NCBI GenBank assembly: GCA_022447545.1
Contig: JAKVBI010000005.1
Span: 1 to 64,000 of the forward strand
Reading direction: 5' to 3'
Length of the DNA stretch: 64,000 nt
Source of the DNA: Myxococcota bacterium
GTDB taxonomy: Bacteria > Myxococcota_A > UBA9160 > SMWR01
In this document: positions 1-11,305 of the stretch, piece after piece
How positions within the stretch are numbered: the first letter of the stretch is position 1
Layout of the letters: every line of letters starts with the position of its first letter
The notes under the pieces: generated by a model
Databases searched by the model: none
What the model was told of the DNA's origin: nothing
What the model saw: the letters and a program-made list of their open reading frames with translations, nothing else
Translations under genes and position numbers: made by a program

Positions 1-79
<79 letters not shown>

Positions 80-2734
80 ATCTGTCGCTTCGACGGGATC
101 AGCCTCGGTGTGGGGCCGGAGAGTGCGGGCGCCGTTCCTGGCCCTTTGTGTTATGGCGACCCGTCAGCGAGCGAGCTGACTCTGAGTGATGTCAACTTCG
201 CACTCGGGCGCATCCAGCCCGACCGCTTTCCCTTCCCGCTTTTCCGGGAACCCGTGGAGCGTGGGCTGAGGCGGGTCCAGACGGAGTTGGAAACGGCTGG
301 CCAACCTCTGTCTCTCGAGCAGATCGCTGCAGGTTTCGTGCGAATCGCCAACGCGAACATGGCACAGGCCATCGAGCAGGTGTCCCTGGCCCGGGGGCAG
401 GATCCTCGGGATTGTGCGTTGGTGGGCTTTGGCGGTGCGGCGGGCCAGCACGTCTGCGAGGTGGCGCGTGAACTCGGGGTGAGCACCATTCTTCTCCACC
501 CCCTGGCGGGTGTCCTTTCCGCCTACGGGATCGGGATCTCCCAGCCCTCTTGGGATGGTCAGAAAGACGCAGGCCGGACGCTTTTCGATGTCGAGGCCGG
601 TGTTCCGGAGCGGGTGCTCGCAACCTTGAGCCAGCTCGAGGCAGAGGGGAGGGAGGCATTGCGCTTCGAAGCGCACACTTCCGAGGAGATGACGGTCGAG
701 CGTCGGTTGGATCTTCGTTATGTGGGCACTGAGAGCCCACTGCCAATTCGCGAGCCTAGGGATGGAGATTATCTGGCGGCCTTTGCGGCGGAGCATCGGG
801 CGCGCTTTGGCTATGTCCGAACCGGACGCGACATCGAAATCGTGACGGCACGCGTGCGTTTAAGCCATCCCATTCGTTCCTCGGCGACCCTGGCCTTCCC
901 GCCCAGCCCTGACGATGGGCAGCTGGGCGACGAGCGCACCGAAACCGTGTGGTTCGATGGCGAGCGCGTCGACGGGGTGCCGGTGATGGCTCGCGAATCC
1001 CTGGCTCCTGGTGAGCGTCTCGAGGGTCCGGCGGTTCTGTTGGAGGATACTGGGACGATCGTCATCGCCCCCGGCTTCTGCGCTGAACTTCGCTCCGACG
1101 GGATGTTGGTTCTGGTGGACGAGACCGGGAGAAGCCGTCATTCCGAGGGCGATCTCGGCGAAGTGGACCCCATCCGCCTCGAGGTGCTGGGCAATCGGTT
1201 CATGGCCATTGCCGAACAGATGGGCACGGTGCTCCGAAATACGTCGGTTTCGACCAACATCAAGGAACGGCTCGACTACTCGTGCGCGGTGTTCGATGGC
1301 ACAGGCGGTTTGGTGGCCAACGCCCCGCACATTCCCGTGCATCTCGGCGCCATGTCGGAGACGGTTCGCGAAGTCCTCGAGCGCTTCCCCGACCTCGGCG
1401 AGGGAGACGTGGTAGTGACCAACGATCCCGCCGCCGGTGGCTCTCACCTTCCGGACGTGACTGCGGTGACGCCCGTGTTCGAGTCGGGTGAGCGCCCCAC
1501 GTTCTTCGTGGCCAGTCGAGGGCATCACTCCGACATCGGAGGGATCACTCCGGGATCCATGCCCGCGACGTCTCAGACTCTCGACGAGGAAGGCGTCGTG
1601 CTGTCGCCGTTCCCCCTGGTGGTGGCGGGAGATCTGCGGGAAGCGGAGTTGCGCGCTCGGTTGACGGGAGCACCTCATCCCGCCCGCAATCCCGATGACA
1701 ACCTCGCCGAACTCGAGGCGATGTTGGCGGCGAATCGGTGCGGGGTCCAGGCCCTCAAGGGGCTGGCGGCGGAGCAGGGACTCGAGGCCATCGTCGTCAC
1801 CATGGAACAGTTACAGGCTGCCGCCGCATCCAAGGTGGCACGGGAGATCGGTCGGATTCCCGACGGGGTGCATCACTTCGAAGATGCACTCGACGAGGGC
1901 ACGCCAGTGTGCGTGACGTTCGAGATCCGAGGCGAGCGCATGCTCGTGGATTTCGAGGGGACTGGGGACGCGGTGCCCGGCAATCTGAACGCCCCCCGCG
2001 CGGTGGTCTATGCCGCGCTGATCTACGTGTTGCGCTCGCTGGTTTCTGAACGAATCCCGTTGAATGGGGGCTGTCTGGCCCCCGTGGAGGTACGCATCCC
2101 CCCTGGCTCCCTGCTCGATCCACCCACAGGCGCAGCCGTCGTGGGTGGCAACGTGGAGACCTCCCAACGAGTCGTCGACGTTCTGCTCGGGGCCATGGGG
2201 AGAGCGGCTGCCAGCCAGGGCACCATGAACAATGTCGCCTTCGGGGATTCGAGCTTCGGCTACTACGAGACCATTGGCGGCGGGGTCGGGGGTTGCGACG
2301 GCTACGCCGGGGCCTCGGGGGTGCATACCCACATGACGAATACACGAATCACGGACCCTGAAATTCTCGAAGTTCGTCATCCAGTGCGTCTGCTCGAGTT
2401 CGCGTTGCGCCATGGGTCTGGGGGGGTGGGCCGATTCCCCGGAGGCAATGGGCTGGTGCGGAGCTATGAGTTCCTGGCGCCGGTGACTGTTTCCCTGCTG
2501 ACGCAGCGGCGAACCACCGCTCCTTTCGGGCTCGACGGCGGTGGCGCGGGTCAGCCGGGTCGCAACAGTGTGCGGCGTCGGGGTGGGGATTTCGTGGCGC
2601 TTCCCTCGTGCGCGACGTTGGAACTGGGACCCGGAGACCAACTCAGGATCGAGACCCCTGGAGGGGGAGGTTACGGGTCGGCCGAGGTGTCCAATCCATC
2701 CGAGCGTTCGCGCGGCGGACGCCCCGAGCCTTGA
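80..2734 (+). CDS. HyuA-HyuB fusion: hydantoinase/5-oxoprolinase family, 5'-truncated
   Basis: ATP-dependent hydrolase family that opens hydantoins, 5-oxoproline or related cyclic amides. The frame is open from the poly-C junction. A GTG at 110 is internal, because the codons before it already read like HyuA (RFDGISLG leading into [11 protein letters not shown]). Counting from 110, residues 1 to about 345 are the C-terminal part of HyuA and residues about 350-874 are HyuB, starting near [12 protein letters not shown] and ending in the glycine-rich PGGGGYG typical of HyuB. The two subunits are joined in one chain, as in eukaryotic and some bacterial 5-oxoprolinases (about 1,280 residues), so roughly the first 350-400 residues are missing. 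The stop is 117 bases before tRNA-Lys. The substrate cannot be assigned. Confidence 0.88.
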   Translation: MCRFDGISLGVGPESAGAVPGPLCYGDPSASELTLSDVNFALGRIQPDRFPFPLFREPVERGLRRVQTELETAGQPLSLEQIAAGFVRIANANMAQAIEQVSLARGQDPRDCALVGFGGAAGQHVCEVARELGVSTILLHPLAGVLSAYGIGISQPSWDGQKDAGRTLFDVEAGVPERVLATLSQLEAEGREALRFEAHTSEEMTVERRLDLRYVGTESPLPIREPRDGDYLAAFAAEHRARFGYVRTGRDIEIVTARVRLSHPIRSSATLAFPPSPDDGQLGDERTETVWFDGERVDGVPVMARESLAPGERLEGPAVLLEDTGTIVIAPGFCAELRSDGMLVLVDETGRSRHSEGDLGEVDPIRLEVLGNRFMAIAEQMGTVLRNTSVSTNIKERLDYSCAVFDGTGGLVANAPHIPVHLGAMSETVREVLERFPDLGEGDVVVTNDPAAGGSHLPDVTAVTPVFESGERPTFFVASRGHHSDIGGITPGSMPATSQTLDEEGVVLSPFPLVVAGDLREAELRARLTGAPHPARNPDDNLAELEAMLAANRCGVQALKGLAAEQGLEAIVVTMEQLQAAAASKVAREIGRIPDGVHHFEDALDEGTPVCVTFEIRGERMLVDFEGTGDAVPGNLNAPRAVVYAALIYVLRSLVSERIPLNGGCLAPVEVRIPPGSLLDPPTGAAVVGGNVETSQRVVDVLLGAMGRAAASQGTMNNVAFGDSSFGYYETIGGGVGGCDGYAGASGVHTHMTNTRITDPEILEVRHPVRLLEFALRHGSGGVGRFPGGNGLVRSYEFLAPVTVSLLTQRRTTAPFGLDGGGAGQPGRNSVRRRGGDFVALPSCATLELGPGDQLRIETPGGGGYGSAEVSNPSERSRGGRPEP

Positions 2735-2851
2735 GGACGACGCTGGGTCCGGCCCGGAGTCTACCGGGCGCTCTTGCCTTGGTGGCGGGTTGGCCTGCCG
2801 CACGGGTGTGTGGCCCTTGCGTGAGCGTCGCCACCTCCTTACTGTCCGCAC

Positions 2852-2927
2852 GGGCGCGTAGCTCAACTGGCAGAGCAAGGGACTCTTAATCCCTAGGTTC
2901 GGGGTTCGATCCCCCGCGCGCTCACCA
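2852..2927 (+). tRNA. tRNA-Lys(CTT)
   Basis: Full cloverleaf with a 7-bp acceptor stem (one G-U pair), a D arm with AGCTCAACTGGCAGAGC, anticodon loop CTCTTAA giving anticodon CTT, and a T arm CGGGG-TTCGATC-CCCCG. Discriminator A is at 2924 and the CCA end is encoded (2925-2927). Confidence 0.97.
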
Positions 2928-3074
2928 CACCCACCTCATCTCACACCGTCGTCTGATCCCCATGGGGATTCTTGCTCGGGTTTCCGTGGAGTTCGCGAGA
3001 TCTCGTGCCGGATTCACAGAGGCCACGACTGTGCTTGCAGGTGGGGTAGCACCACTCTACGTTGGGCGAACGGC

Positions 3075-3158
3075 GCCGGGGTGGCGGAATTGGTAGACGC
3101 GGTGGCCTTAGGAGCCATCGTCCGATTGGACGTGCAGGTTCGAGTCCTGTCCCCGGTA
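3075..3158 (+). tRNA. tRNA-Leu(TAG)
   Basis: Class II tRNA with a long variable arm. The acceptor GCCGGGG pairs with CCCCGGT, the anticodon loop CTTAGGA gives anticodon TAG (reads CUA/CUN), and the T arm is GCAGG-TTCGAGT-CCTGT. Discriminator A is at 3158. CCA is not encoded. It lies 59 bases before tig. Confidence 0.96.
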
Positions 3159-3216
3159 CCCCGGTCGACTCCGCGGCTGCGAACCCCCCGCACGATCGCG
3201 AGTGAGGAATCTTTCC

Positions 3217-4536
3217 ATGGAACAGGCGAATGCGTCAGACGGCGCGATCCAGGTGAATGCGAGCCAAGAGAGCCCGGTGCTTCACAGCGTCGAGGTGGAG
3301 GTCGAGGCTGAAAAAGTCGACCAAGCTTATGCACGCGCCTACCGGGACCTTGCGAAGCAGGTGAGGGTTAAGGGTTTCCGCCCGGGACGCGTTCCCCGCT
3401 CGGTGCTCGAACGTTTGTACTCGGCTTCCATCGCCGATCAGATCGAGCAGACTCTGGTGGGCGAGACACTGCGTGATGCGGTGGAACTTGCGGGACTCGA
3501 GCCCGTCAGCGAGCCGAGCATCGACGCCCAGCCGCCCACGAGCGGCGAAGTCTTCCGCTACACCCTTCGGGTCGAGGTGAAGCCCGAGATCGAACTCTTT
3601 GAAACGTCGGGACTGAACGCCGAGAAGCCCGCGGTTTCCGTATCCGAAGAGGATGTTACGCGCGAACTCGAGACGTTGAGGCAGCATCATGCACCCGAGG
3701 TCGAAGAACCTGCGGACTCCCTCGCTCGTGAGGGAACGATCCTCTGGGTGGATTTCGTGGGTCGAATCGACGGAGAGGCCTTCGAGGGGGGCAGTGCTCA
3801 GGACGCTCGGGTGGAGATCGGCTCGGGTCAGTTCATCCCTGGCTTCGAGGAACAACTCGTGGGTGCAATTCAGGGGGAGGATCGAGAGGTCCGTGTGAGC
3901 TTTCCCGAAGATTATGGGAACGCAGAACTCGCGGGTAAGGAGGCCGTCTTCCAGGTCCACGTCGACAATTTGAAGCGCCGCGAGCCGGTTCCGCTCGATG
4001 ACGAATTCGCAAAGGACATGGGAGATTTCGAGAATCTCGAGGCTCTGACCGAGCGAATTCGAACCGATCTGGTCGATTCGCGGGAGCGCGCCTCCAAGAG
4101 TCACCTTCACCGCACGTTGATGGACTCCCTGATTGAGCGCGTTCCCATGACGATTCCCCCGAGTCTCGTGGAGCAAGAGCTGGGGCAGCAACTGCAGGCC
4201 GCACAACAACGCTTGCAGGGGTCGGTGTCTCCTGACGACGCCAACCGGCAGTTGTCGCGTTGGGCGGACGAGTGGCGGCCACGTGCCGAGCGGCAGGTCC
4301 GCGAAGCGCTGTTGCTCGAGTCCGTGGCAGGCCAACAGCAAATCGAGGTCACCGAGGAGGAGGTGAGGGCTCGCCTCGAGGAGTTGGCGGGTGTTCAGGG
4401 CGTGGAGGCCGCGGCGCTGGAAAAGGCCTATCGAGATGAGGCTTCGAAGCGGGCCATACGACGCCAACTGTGCGACGAGAAGGCGCTTGAATTCCTGGTT
4501 GCTCAGGCTAACGTCGTCGATACGACAGATACTTAG
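3217..4536 (+). CDS. tig: Trigger factor, ribosome-bound chaperone and prolyl isomerase
   Basis: Peptidyl-prolyl isomerase that meets nascent chains at the ribosome exit tunnel. The protein is 439 residues, normal for the family. The N-terminal ribosome-binding domain carries the signature GFRPGRVP, the middle FKBP-type domain runs from about residue 165 to 250 (DFVGRIDGEAFEGG, IPGFEEQLVGA), and the rest is the helical chaperone arm domain. ATG 3217 is preferred over GTG 3202 because AGTGAGGA (3201-3208) sits 8 bases before it. A polar extension of about 17 residues precedes the usual family start. It heads the tig-clpP-clpX-lon quality-control cluster. The 416-base gap before clpP suggests that clpP has its own promoter. 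Confidence 0.96.
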   Translation: MEQANASDGAIQVNASQESPVLHSVEVEVEAEKVDQAYARAYRDLAKQVRVKGFRPGRVPRSVLERLYSASIADQIEQTLVGETLRDAVELAGLEPVSEPSIDAQPPTSGEVFRYTLRVEVKPEIELFETSGLNAEKPAVSVSEEDVTRELETLRQHHAPEVEEPADSLAREGTILWVDFVGRIDGEAFEGGSAQDARVEIGSGQFIPGFEEQLVGAIQGEDREVRVSFPEDYGNAELAGKEAVFQVHVDNLKRREPVPLDDEFAKDMGDFENLEALTERIRTDLVDSRERASKSHLHRTLMDSLIERVPMTIPPSLVEQELGQQLQAAQQRLQGSVSPDDANRQLSRWADEWRPRAERQVREALLLESVAGQQQIEVTEEEVRARLEELAGVQGVEAAALEKAYRDEASKRAIRRQLCDEKALEFLVAQANVVDTTDT

Positions 4537-4952
4537 GAGCTTTTCCTCTGTTTCGGACAAGCTCTGGGCCGACTCTCATTCCCTCCCCCCCGGCGGCCTA
4601 ATCATCTCGAATCCAGCGCAACCCATCGATCGGGCCCGTGGGCCAGAGGGTCGAGCCAGACTCCTCCTGATGGGTGGACACGAAGAGGGGCAGGGGAGTG
4701 GAGAGAGCGGTCGCGCACGGTGATGGCAGTCCGCCGTCGGCTCACCCCGGGTTGGCCCCGGTATGATCTGAACGTCCCGCGGGGGGTGGGAATGGGATTG
4801 GAATGCTCGGACTTCGGACTTGGTTCGGGCGTTCTGGGCGCTGGGTCGGTTACCCTGTTTCGAGGCGAATCGAGGAAGAACGGAACGACGCGTGGAAGTT
4901 TTTTTTGCAATGAGCGTGCACGGGTTGACGTCGACACGCAGGATTCAATGAG
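4537..4952. other. Intergenic region tig-clpP, probable clpP promoter region
   Basis: No convincing coding sequence in either strand. TATGAT at 4762-4767 resembles a sigma-70 -10 box but has no good -35 box at the right distance. A T8 tract lies near 4900. No CIRCE element or clear sigma-32 site was found. The short open frames here have no recognisable protein features. Confidence 0.5.
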
Positions 4953-5597
4953 ATGCCCCTGATCCCCTACGTGATCGAACAGAACCAACGCGGTGAGCGT
5001 GCCTTCGATATCTACTCGCGTTTGCTGCGCGACCGAATCATCTTCCTCGGAAGTGGCATTGATGACGAAGTCGCGAATCTGGTGATCGCACAGATGCTCT
5101 TTCTCGAGGCGGAGGATCCGGATAAGGAGATCCACCTCTACATCAATTCCCCAGGTGGGTCCGTCACGGCGGGCCTCGCCGTTTACGACACCATGCAGTA
5201 CGTCAAGCCGGACATCTCGACGCTTTGCATTGGGCAGGCGGCTTCGATGGGGGCCTGGTTACTGGCCTGCGGGACGGCGGGCAAGCGCATGGCCCTTCCC
5301 AACTCGCAGGTCATGATCCATCAGCCCATGGGCGGAGTTCAGGGGCAGGCAACGGACATCGACATCCACGCGAGGGAGATTCTCAAGATGCGAGCGAAGA
5401 TGAACGACATCCTCGCGCATCACACGGGAAAATCCGTCGAGGAAATCGCACGCGACACCGAGCGGGACTACCATCTGACTGGGCAGGAAGCCATGGACTA
5501 TGGTCTGGTCGATCGGGTCGTGAAGGAACGAAACGGGGACGCCCCGGGGGGTGGCAACGGCTCAGCGGAAACTGGTGAGTCGGCGGAGGTGGGATGA
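4953..5597 (+). CDS. clpP: ATP-dependent Clp protease proteolytic subunit
   Basis: Serine protease that forms the double heptameric barrel which ClpX feeds with unfolded substrates in the cytoplasm. The catalytic triad is Ser98 (in GQAASMGAW), His123 (in VMIHQPMGG) and Asp172 (in ERDYHLT). At 214 residues it is slightly longer than usual because of a Gly/Ser/Glu-rich tail after residue 195. The stop overlaps the clpX start by 4 bases (ATGA), so the two are translationally coupled. The SD before ATG 4953 is weak. Confidence 0.97.
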   Translation: MPLIPYVIEQNQRGERAFDIYSRLLRDRIIFLGSGIDDEVANLVIAQMLFLEAEDPDKEIHLYINSPGGSVTAGLAVYDTMQYVKPDISTLCIGQAASMGAWLLACGTAGKRMALPNSQVMIHQPMGGVQGQATDIDIHAREILKMRAKMNDILAHHTGKSVEEIARDTERDYHLTGQEAMDYGLVDRVVKERNGDAPGGGNGSAETGESAEVG

Positions 5598-6841
5598 AAC
5601 AGCGCGACGACGACGCGAATCTTTCCTGCTCGTTCTGTGGCAAGAGCCAGAGAGAGGTCAAGAAACTCATCGCGGGCCCCACGGTCTACATTTGCGACGA
5701 GTGCATCGAACTCTGCAACGACATCATCGCCGAGGAGTACGGCCAGGAAGAGGTGCCCGCCGAGACCTCTCGGGTCCCCAAACCCAAGGAGATCAAAGAA
5801 GCCCTCGATGAGTATGTGATCGGCCAGGAATCTGCAAAGAAGACCCTCGCCGTGGCGGTCCACAACCACTATCGACGTATCGAGAGCCAGTCCTTCGTCG
5901 GAGACGTTGAACTCCAGAAGGCCAACATTCTTCTCCTCGGCCCCACGGGGTCGGGGAAGACGCTTCTGGCGCAGACGCTGGCTCGCGTCTTGGACGTTCC
6001 GTTCACCATCGCCGACGCCACCACGCTCACCGAGGCGGGGTATGTGGGAGAGGACGTCGAGAACATTGTTCTCAATCTGGTCCAGGCGGCGAACTACGAC
6101 GTCGAACGCGCCCAGCGCGGGATCATTTACATCGACGAGATCGACAAGATTGCGCGCAAGAGCGAGAACCCGTCCATCACGCGAGACGTGTCGGGCGAGG
6201 GGGTTCAACAGGCACTGCTCAAGATCATCGAGGGCACCATGGCGAGCGTGCCCCCGAAGGGTGGGCGAAAGCACCCTCAGCAGGAGTTCCTTCAGATCAA
6301 TACCGCGAACATCCTATTCATTTGCGGGGGAGCGTTCTGTGGGCTCGATAGCATCATCGAGCAACGCATTGGCGTGAAGTCATTGGGGTTCGGGGCGGAC
6401 ATCAAGCAGCGCAACGAACGAAGGCTTGGAGAAGTCTTGTGTGAGGTGGAGAGCGAGGATCTGCTCGGCTTTGGCTTGATCCCCGAGTTCGTCGGGCGCC
6501 TCCCCGTCGTTGCGACCCTCGAGGAACTGAACGAAGAAGCCCTGGTCGACATTCTGACCCAACCGAAGAACGCGCTGGTCAAACAGTACGAGAAGTTGTT
6601 CGAGTTCGAGGATGTGCGGCTGCGGTTCACAGACACCTCTCTGTCCGCGGTGGCGCGCCAGGCCCTGCGTCGCAAGTCGGGTGCCCGTGGTCTACGGACG
6701 ATTCTCGAGAATGTCATGCTCGACCTGATGTACGAGATCCCTTCTCGAGACGACGTCGAAGAGTGTGTGATCAACCAGGAAGTCATCGATCAGGGCAGCA
6801 AGCCACTCATGGTGCTCAAGCAGGAAGCGGAGTCTGCCTGA
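5594..6841 (+). CDS. clpX: Clp protease ATP-binding specificity subunit ClpX
   Basis: AAA+ unfoldase that recognises tagged substrates and threads them into ClpP. The N-terminal zinc finger has Cys pairs in CSFCGKS and CDECIELC (residues about 12-40). It is followed by Walker A GPTGSGKT, Walker [11 protein letters not shown], the GYVGED pore loop and the SGARGLR sensor-2 motif. At 415 residues it has normal length. It overlaps clpP by 4 bases and is followed 20 bases later by lon. Confidence 0.97.
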   Translation: MKQRDDDANLSCSFCGKSQREVKKLIAGPTVYICDECIELCNDIIAEEYGQEEVPAETSRVPKPKEIKEALDEYVIGQESAKKTLAVAVHNHYRRIESQSFVGDVELQKANILLLGPTGSGKTLLAQTLARVLDVPFTIADATTLTEAGYVGEDVENIVLNLVQAANYDVERAQRGIIYIDEIDKIARKSENPSITRDVSGEGVQQALLKIIEGTMASVPPKGGRKHPQQEFLQINTANILFICGGAFCGLDSIIEQRIGVKSLGFGADIKQRNERRLGEVLCEVESEDLLGFGLIPEFVGRLPVVATLEELNEEALVDILTQPKNALVKQYEKLFEFEDVRLRFTDTSLSAVARQALRRKSGARGLRTILENVMLDLMYEIPSRDDVEECVINQEVIDQGSKPLMVLKQEAESA

Positions 6842-6861
6842 TCAACAACTAGGGAAATGTG

Positions 6862-9342
6862 ATGGGAATCTTCAAGACCGAAGACGGTGATCAAATGGGT
6901 GATGGCGGAGAGAGTGCCTCGGATGCTCCCGTCGTCCCTCTTCTACCTCTGCGTGACATCGTCGTTTTTCCTCACATGGTGGTTCCCCTCTTCGTAGGAC
7001 GTACGCGTTCCATCGCCGCACTCGAAGACGCGATGGAATCGGACCGTCAATTGCTGCTCTGCGCACAGCGTGAGGCAGGTGACGACGAACCCACCGAGTC
7101 CGACATCTACGAGATCGGAACCGTGGGGTCGATTGTGCAACTGCTTCGGCTCCCCGACGGAACCGTCAAGGTGCTGGTCGAGGGTAAATCCCGGGCGAAG
7201 ATTCAGCGCTTCGTGACCGATGATCCGTTTTTCGCCTGTGAGATCGAGGAGCTTTCGGAAAACGCCGATCCGAACTCTGAGGCCCAGGCCCTCGTGCGCT
7301 CGGTGCAATCGGCGTTCGAGAGCCTCGTCAAGCACAACAAGAAGGTTCCGCCCGAGACCCTGAACACGATCATGTCCGTGGAGGCTCCGGGCCGTCTCGC
7401 GGACACGGTGGTGGCACACCTGAACCTCAAGCTCGATGCGCGGCAGGAGTTGCTGGAGACCGTCGACCCGGTTGCGAGGCTGGAGGAGGTCTACGCCCGA
7501 ATGCAGGCGGAGATCGAAGTGCTCGAAGTGGAGGGGAAGATCCGCGGGCGCGTCAAGAAGCAGATGGAGCGCTCGCAGAAGGAGTACTACCTCAACGAGC
7601 AGATGCGGGCGATCCAGAAAGAACTCGGAGACCGCGACGAATTCAAGAACGAGATCGAGGAACTCGAGGAGCAGGTCAAGCAGAAGAAGATGACCGAGGA
7701 GGCGCGTGAGCGCGTCGACAAGGAGCTGAAGAAGCTGAAGATGATGTCGCCGATGAGCGCGGAAGCCACCGTCGTGCGCAACTACATCGACTGGTTCCTG
7801 GCGCTTCCCTGGTCCGACTACAAAGAGGAGGTCATCGAGATCAGTGAGGCCGAGCGGGTTCTCGACGATGACCACTACGGACTCGAGAAGCCCAAGGAGC
7901 GAATCGTCGAGTATCTCGCCGTACAGTCGCTGGTCGAGCGGATGAAGGGCCCGATTCTCTGCCTCGTCGGTCCTCCCGGTGTCGGAAAGACCTCCCTTGG
8001 GAAGTCCATTGCCCGGGCGACCAATCGGGATTTCGTGCGTGTGTCCCTGGGTGGCGTGCGCGACGAAGCGGAGATTCGCGGTCATCGTCGCACCTACATC
8101 GGTGCCCTTCCCGGCAAGGTTCTTCAGAGTCTGAAGAAGGCCGGTTCGGGAAATCCGGTTTTTCTGCTCGACGAAGTCGACAAGATGTCCACGGATTTTC
8201 GAGGAGATCCCTCTTCGGCGTTGCTCGAGGTCCTCGATCCCGAACAGAACAACAGCTTCAACGATCACTACCTCGATGTCGATTACGATCTTTCGCAGGT
8301 GATGTTCGTGTGCACCGCCAATGTGATGTCCCAGATCCCCCGCCCGCTCCTCGATCGCATGGAGGTCATCCAACTTCCAGGATACGTGGAGCAAGAGAAA
8401 CTCCGCATCGCGCGCGGATACCTGGTCCCCAAGCAGATCGAGGCGAACGGGTTGTCCGATGAGCTCATCGAGTTCAACGATGCGTCGGTCCTGGAAATCA
8501 TCCGCCACTACACGCGTGAGTCCGGCGTGCGAACTCTGGAGCGCGAGATCGCGTCGGTTTGTCGGAAAGTGGCGCGAGACGTCGTCAAGCAGGGTGACAA
8601 GGCGGGCTTGACGCGGGTGACGCCCGCACGGGTGCGCAAGATGCTGGGGGTTCAGAAGTTCCGTTTTGGCAAAGCCGAGGAAACGGACCGCGTTGGCGTA
8701 TGCACCGGCCTTGCATTTACCGAGGTGGGCGGGGAACTGCTCTCCACCGAGGTCTCAGTCACACCTGGGAAGGGGAAGCTGCAGGTCACTGGGCGCTTGG
8801 GCGACGTCATGCAGGAGAGCGCCAACGCCGCAGTCACCTACGTTCGCTCGCGGGCGAAGCAACTCGGCCTGACTCGCGACTTCTATTCAAAGGTCGACAT
8901 CCACATTCACGTTCCCGAGGGAGCGACGCCCAAGGATGGCCCCTCGGCGGGAATCACCCTGGCGACCGCCATCGCTTCGGCACTGACCAAGGTGCCGGTT
9001 CGGTCGAGCTTCGCCATGACGGGTGAGATCACCCTGAGGGGGCGGGTTCTGCCCATTGGTGGACTCAAGGAGAAGTTGATCGCCGCCCTTCGCGGCGGGA
9101 TCGAATCGGTGTTGATTCCCAAGGAAAACGAGAAGGACCTCCCGGACATTCCGACCAACATCAAGCGGAACCTCGAGATCATCTGTGTCGAGCACATGGA
9201 CGAAGTCCTTTCTCACGCCCTCGCATTGCACGACCCCACCGTCTGGCTCCAGGACGGAGTTCACGAAGTCGACGACATCTATGAAGTTCCGCCTCCGCAG
9301 CGCCCGGGTGCTGAGATCCCGTCTCCAGCCGGCGTGAACTAG
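6862..9342 (+). CDS. lon: ATP-dependent Lon protease
   Basis: Homohexameric AAA+ serine protease that degrades damaged and regulatory proteins. Order: N-terminal substrate-binding LON domain (starting [18 protein letters not shown]), coiled coil around residues 200-260 (rich in E, K and R), AAA+ module with Walker [10 protein letters not shown] and Walker [10 protein letters not shown], then the protease domain with catalytic Ser in [10 protein letters not shown] and Lys in [13 protein letters not shown] 6862 is chosen because AGGGA (6851-6855) lies 6 bases upstream. GTG 6859 is less well placed. It is 826 residues, normal for the family, and ends the tig-clpP-clpX-lon block. Confidence 0.97.
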   Translation: MGIFKTEDGDQMGDGGESASDAPVVPLLPLRDIVVFPHMVVPLFVGRTRSIAALEDAMESDRQLLLCAQREAGDDEPTESDIYEIGTVGSIVQLLRLPDGTVKVLVEGKSRAKIQRFVTDDPFFACEIEELSENADPNSEAQALVRSVQSAFESLVKHNKKVPPETLNTIMSVEAPGRLADTVVAHLNLKLDARQELLETVDPVARLEEVYARMQAEIEVLEVEGKIRGRVKKQMERSQKEYYLNEQMRAIQKELGDRDEFKNEIEELEEQVKQKKMTEEARERVDKELKKLKMMSPMSAEATVVRNYIDWFLALPWSDYKEEVIEISEAERVLDDDHYGLEKPKERIVEYLAVQSLVERMKGPILCLVGPPGVGKTSLGKSIARATNRDFVRVSLGGVRDEAEIRGHRRTYIGALPGKVLQSLKKAGSGNPVFLLDEVDKMSTDFRGDPSSALLEVLDPEQNNSFNDHYLDVDYDLSQVMFVCTANVMSQIPRPLLDRMEVIQLPGYVEQEKLRIARGYLVPKQIEANGLSDELIEFNDASVLEIIRHYTRESGVRTLEREIASVCRKVARDVVKQGDKAGLTRVTPARVRKMLGVQKFRFGKAEETDRVGVCTGLAFTEVGGELLSTEVSVTPGKGKLQVTGRLGDVMQESANAAVTYVRSRAKQLGLTRDFYSKVDIHIHVPEGATPKDGPSAGITLATAIASALTKVPVRSSFAMTGEITLRGRVLPIGGLKEKLIAALRGGIESVLIPKENEKDLPDIPTNIKRNLEIICVEHMDEVLSHALALHDPTVWLQDGVHEVDDIYEVPPPQRPGAEIPSPAGVN

Positions 9343-9421
9343 GAGCCCGCCAGGGATTTCGGAACCCAGGACTCACGGGTGCCGAGCGTTTGGGGCGGTG
9401 TTGTGTTTTCATTGCCTGACC

Positions 9422-9495
9422 GGGCGCGTAGCTCAGTTGGCTAGAGCACCTCGTTTACACCGAGGGGGTCGGCGGTTCGAGCCCGTCCGCGCCCA
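9422..9495 (+). tRNA. tRNA-Val(TAC)
   Basis: The acceptor GGGCGCG pairs perfectly with CGCGCCC. Anticodon stem CCTCG/CGAGG with loop TTTACAC gives anticodon TAC (GUA). T arm GGCGG-TTCGAGC-CCGTC. Discriminator A at 9495, CCA not encoded. Confidence 0.96.
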
Positions 9496-9591
9496 CGGTC
9501 TTGTCGTCGGCCCTTGGTGTGGGATTCCATGGCGGGGCAAGCCATCGGATGGCGCCATTCCGTCTGGCGGCGCCTTTCGGTGGTTTGTGCT

Positions 9592-9615
9592 AAATCCGAG
9601 CCGCTAGCGGATTTT
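9592..9615 (+). terminator. Candidate terminator hairpin after tRNA-Val
   Basis: AAATCCG (9592-9598) and CGGATTT (9608-9614) pair over 7 bp around a 9-base loop and end in TTTT. A second possible stem uses the two GGCGCC copies at about 9552 and 9570. Neither has a long T tract, so this is only plausible. The remaining bases between the two tRNAs (9496-9732) show no gene. Confidence 0.4.
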
Positions 9616-9732
9616 CGACGGTGTCGCGGCGCGAGTCGGACCACAAGAGTCGAGTTTCGCGAGTGGGACCCAGCGAGAGGACCGAGTCGAGCCGAGCGGC
9701 CCGAGTTGCCCGGTGAGGATCGAACATCTCGA

Positions 9733-9810
9733 AGGGGCGGTAGTTCAATCTGGTTAGAGCACTGGCCTGTCACGCCAGAAGTTGCGGGTTCGAGTCCCGT
9801 CCGCCCCGCC
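9733..9810 (+). tRNA. tRNA-Asp(GTC)
   Basis: Acceptor GGGGCGG pairs with CCGCCCC. Anticodon stem CTGGC/GCCAG with loop CTGTCAC gives GTC. T arm GCGGG-TTCGAGT-CCCGT. Discriminator G at 9807 and encoded CCA (9808-9810). Confidence 0.97.
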
Positions 9811-9852
9811 AGGTCCCGCTGTCTGGCGCTCGATGCGTCGTGATTCCGGCGC

Positions 9853-11238
9853 CTACTCAGGGTCGCCGTTCCCTGTTTTCCCGTCTCGGCGCGCGCGCCA
9901 ATCGGCCAGGCGCTTTGCGATGGGCACCTCGGCGCCCACGTCCCGCGGTTCGTAGTAGGTCGCATCGCCGAGATCTTTCGGGAGATTCCAGCGCGACACG
10001 AAGGAACCCTCGGCGTCGTGTGGGTATTCGTAGTCCCGTCCGTAGCCAAGTCCTTTCATCAAGCCCGTGGGCGCGTTGCGCAGGTGCAGCGGGACGGGCA
10101 GCGAGCCGCGTTCTCGTGCGTCCTCCAGGGCTCGTTGGATGCCCATGTAGGCGGCATTGCTCTTGGGCGCGCAGGCCAGGTAGGACACCGCCTGCCCGAT
10201 GGCGATCCGGCCCTCGGGCATTCCGATGCGTTCTACGGTCTGGTAGGCGGCGAGGGCCAGGGAAAGCGCTCCGGGGTCCGCGTTCCCTACGTCCTCCGAG
10301 GCGAAGATCACCAGTCGGCGCAGGATGAACAGCGGATCTTCGCCCGCCTCGAGCATGCGAGCCGAGTAGTAGAGCGCTGCGTCGGGATCGCTGGCTCGGA
10401 GGCTCTTGATCAGCGCCGAGACGATGTTGTAGTGCTCTTCGCGATCCCGGTCGTGGAGCAGGATGCGCCGTCCGACGGCTTCGCGAATGGCCTCCAGGCT
10501 CAGGGCGGCGTGGTCACTGTCCCGTTCGCGGTGGACGTGTGTGGCCGTTTCGAGGATTCCCAGCGCACGCCGAGCATCGCCATCGGCGGCTGCAGCGATG
10601 GCCGCCACGGCCTCCTCGTCCAGGCGAATCCCGAGCCCTCCCAGGCCGCGGTCCGAGTCGCTCGCTGCGCGCCCAACGAGCGCGCGGAGATCGTCCTCAC
10701 CGAGCCGTTCCAGGGTGAGGACGCGGCATCGGGAGAGGAGGGGGGCGATGACCTCGAAGGACGGATTTTCCGTGGTAGCACCCAGCAGGGTCACCGCGCC
10801 GGACTCCACGTGCGGGAGCAGGGCATCTTGCTGAACCCGGTTGAGACGATGGATTTCATCCAGAAACAGCAGGGTCCGCTGGCCCTGGGCCCGAATTCGC
10901 CGAGCCGATTCGACCGCGCCGCGAATCTCCTTTAAGCCCGCGGTGACGGCGGAAAGGGCCTCGAAGCGCATGTCCGCGTGATGGGCCAAGAGTCTTGCCA
11001 GGGTCGTCTTGCCGCAGCCGGGTGGACCCCAGAGCACGAGTGAGGGCAGATCCCCCGAGTCGATCAGTGCCCGGAGCCCCGCGCCCGGCGCGAGCAGGTG
11101 CTGCTGGCCGCACATCTCTGCGAGGGAGCGGGGGCGCATCCGCTCCGCCAGGGGCGCGCGTGGGTCCACTTGCGCGACCGCCGCAGGGGCCGGGCTGGCC
11201 GACTCGGGAAACAATTCGAGGGAGTCGTCCTGAGGCAT
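9853..11238 (-). CDS. rarA: Replication-associated recombination AAA+ ATPase RarA (MgsA)
   Basis: RarA/MgsA/WRNIP1 family ATPase acting at stalled replication forks. Walker [10 protein letters not shown], Walker [13 protein letters not shown], arginine-finger region [13 protein letters not shown], and the family-specific C-terminal half with [29 protein letters not shown] and the [10 protein letters not shown] segment. It is 461 residues, close to the usual 430-450, with a short acidic N-terminal extension that includes [10 protein letters not shown], a possible sliding-clamp-binding peptide (QxxLxLF-like). It is divergent from nadK with 67 bases between the starts, and its 3' end lies next to tRNA-Asp. 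Confidence 0.95.
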   Translation of the reverse strand: MPQDDSLELFPESASPAPAAVAQVDPRAPLAERMRPRSLAEMCGQQHLLAPGAGLRALIDSGDLPSLVLWGPPGCGKTTLARLLAHHADMRFEALSAVTAGLKEIRGAVESARRIRAQGQRTLLFLDEIHRLNRVQQDALLPHVESGAVTLLGATTENPSFEVIAPLLSRCRVLTLERLGEDDLRALVGRAASDSDRGLGGLGIRLDEEAVAAIAAAADGDARRALGILETATHVHRERDSDHAALSLEAIREAVGRRILLHDRDREEHYNIVSALIKSLRASDPDAALYYSARMLEAGEDPLFILRRLVIFASEDVGNADPGALSLALAAYQTVERIGMPEGRIAIGQAVSYLACAPKSNAAYMGIQRALEDARERGSLPVPLHLRNAPTGLMKGLGYGRDYEYPHDAEGSFVSRWNLPKDLGDATYYEPRDVGAEVPIAKRLADWRARRDGKTGNGDPE

Positions 11239-11305
11239 GCGGAGATGCTAGCAACGTGGGATAGTTCCGAGGTGGCGGGGGCCGGGTGGGAGTCCCCGTC
11301 CATCG

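Noticed and set aside
110-112. GTG at 110 as a real start of the hydantoinase gene
   Set aside because: The frame continues upstream with HyuA-typical residues to the contig edge, so the gene is truncated and this GTG is internal.
4924-4953. TTGACG near 4924 as a clpP promoter
   Set aside because: The matching -10 position would fall on or after the clpP start codon.
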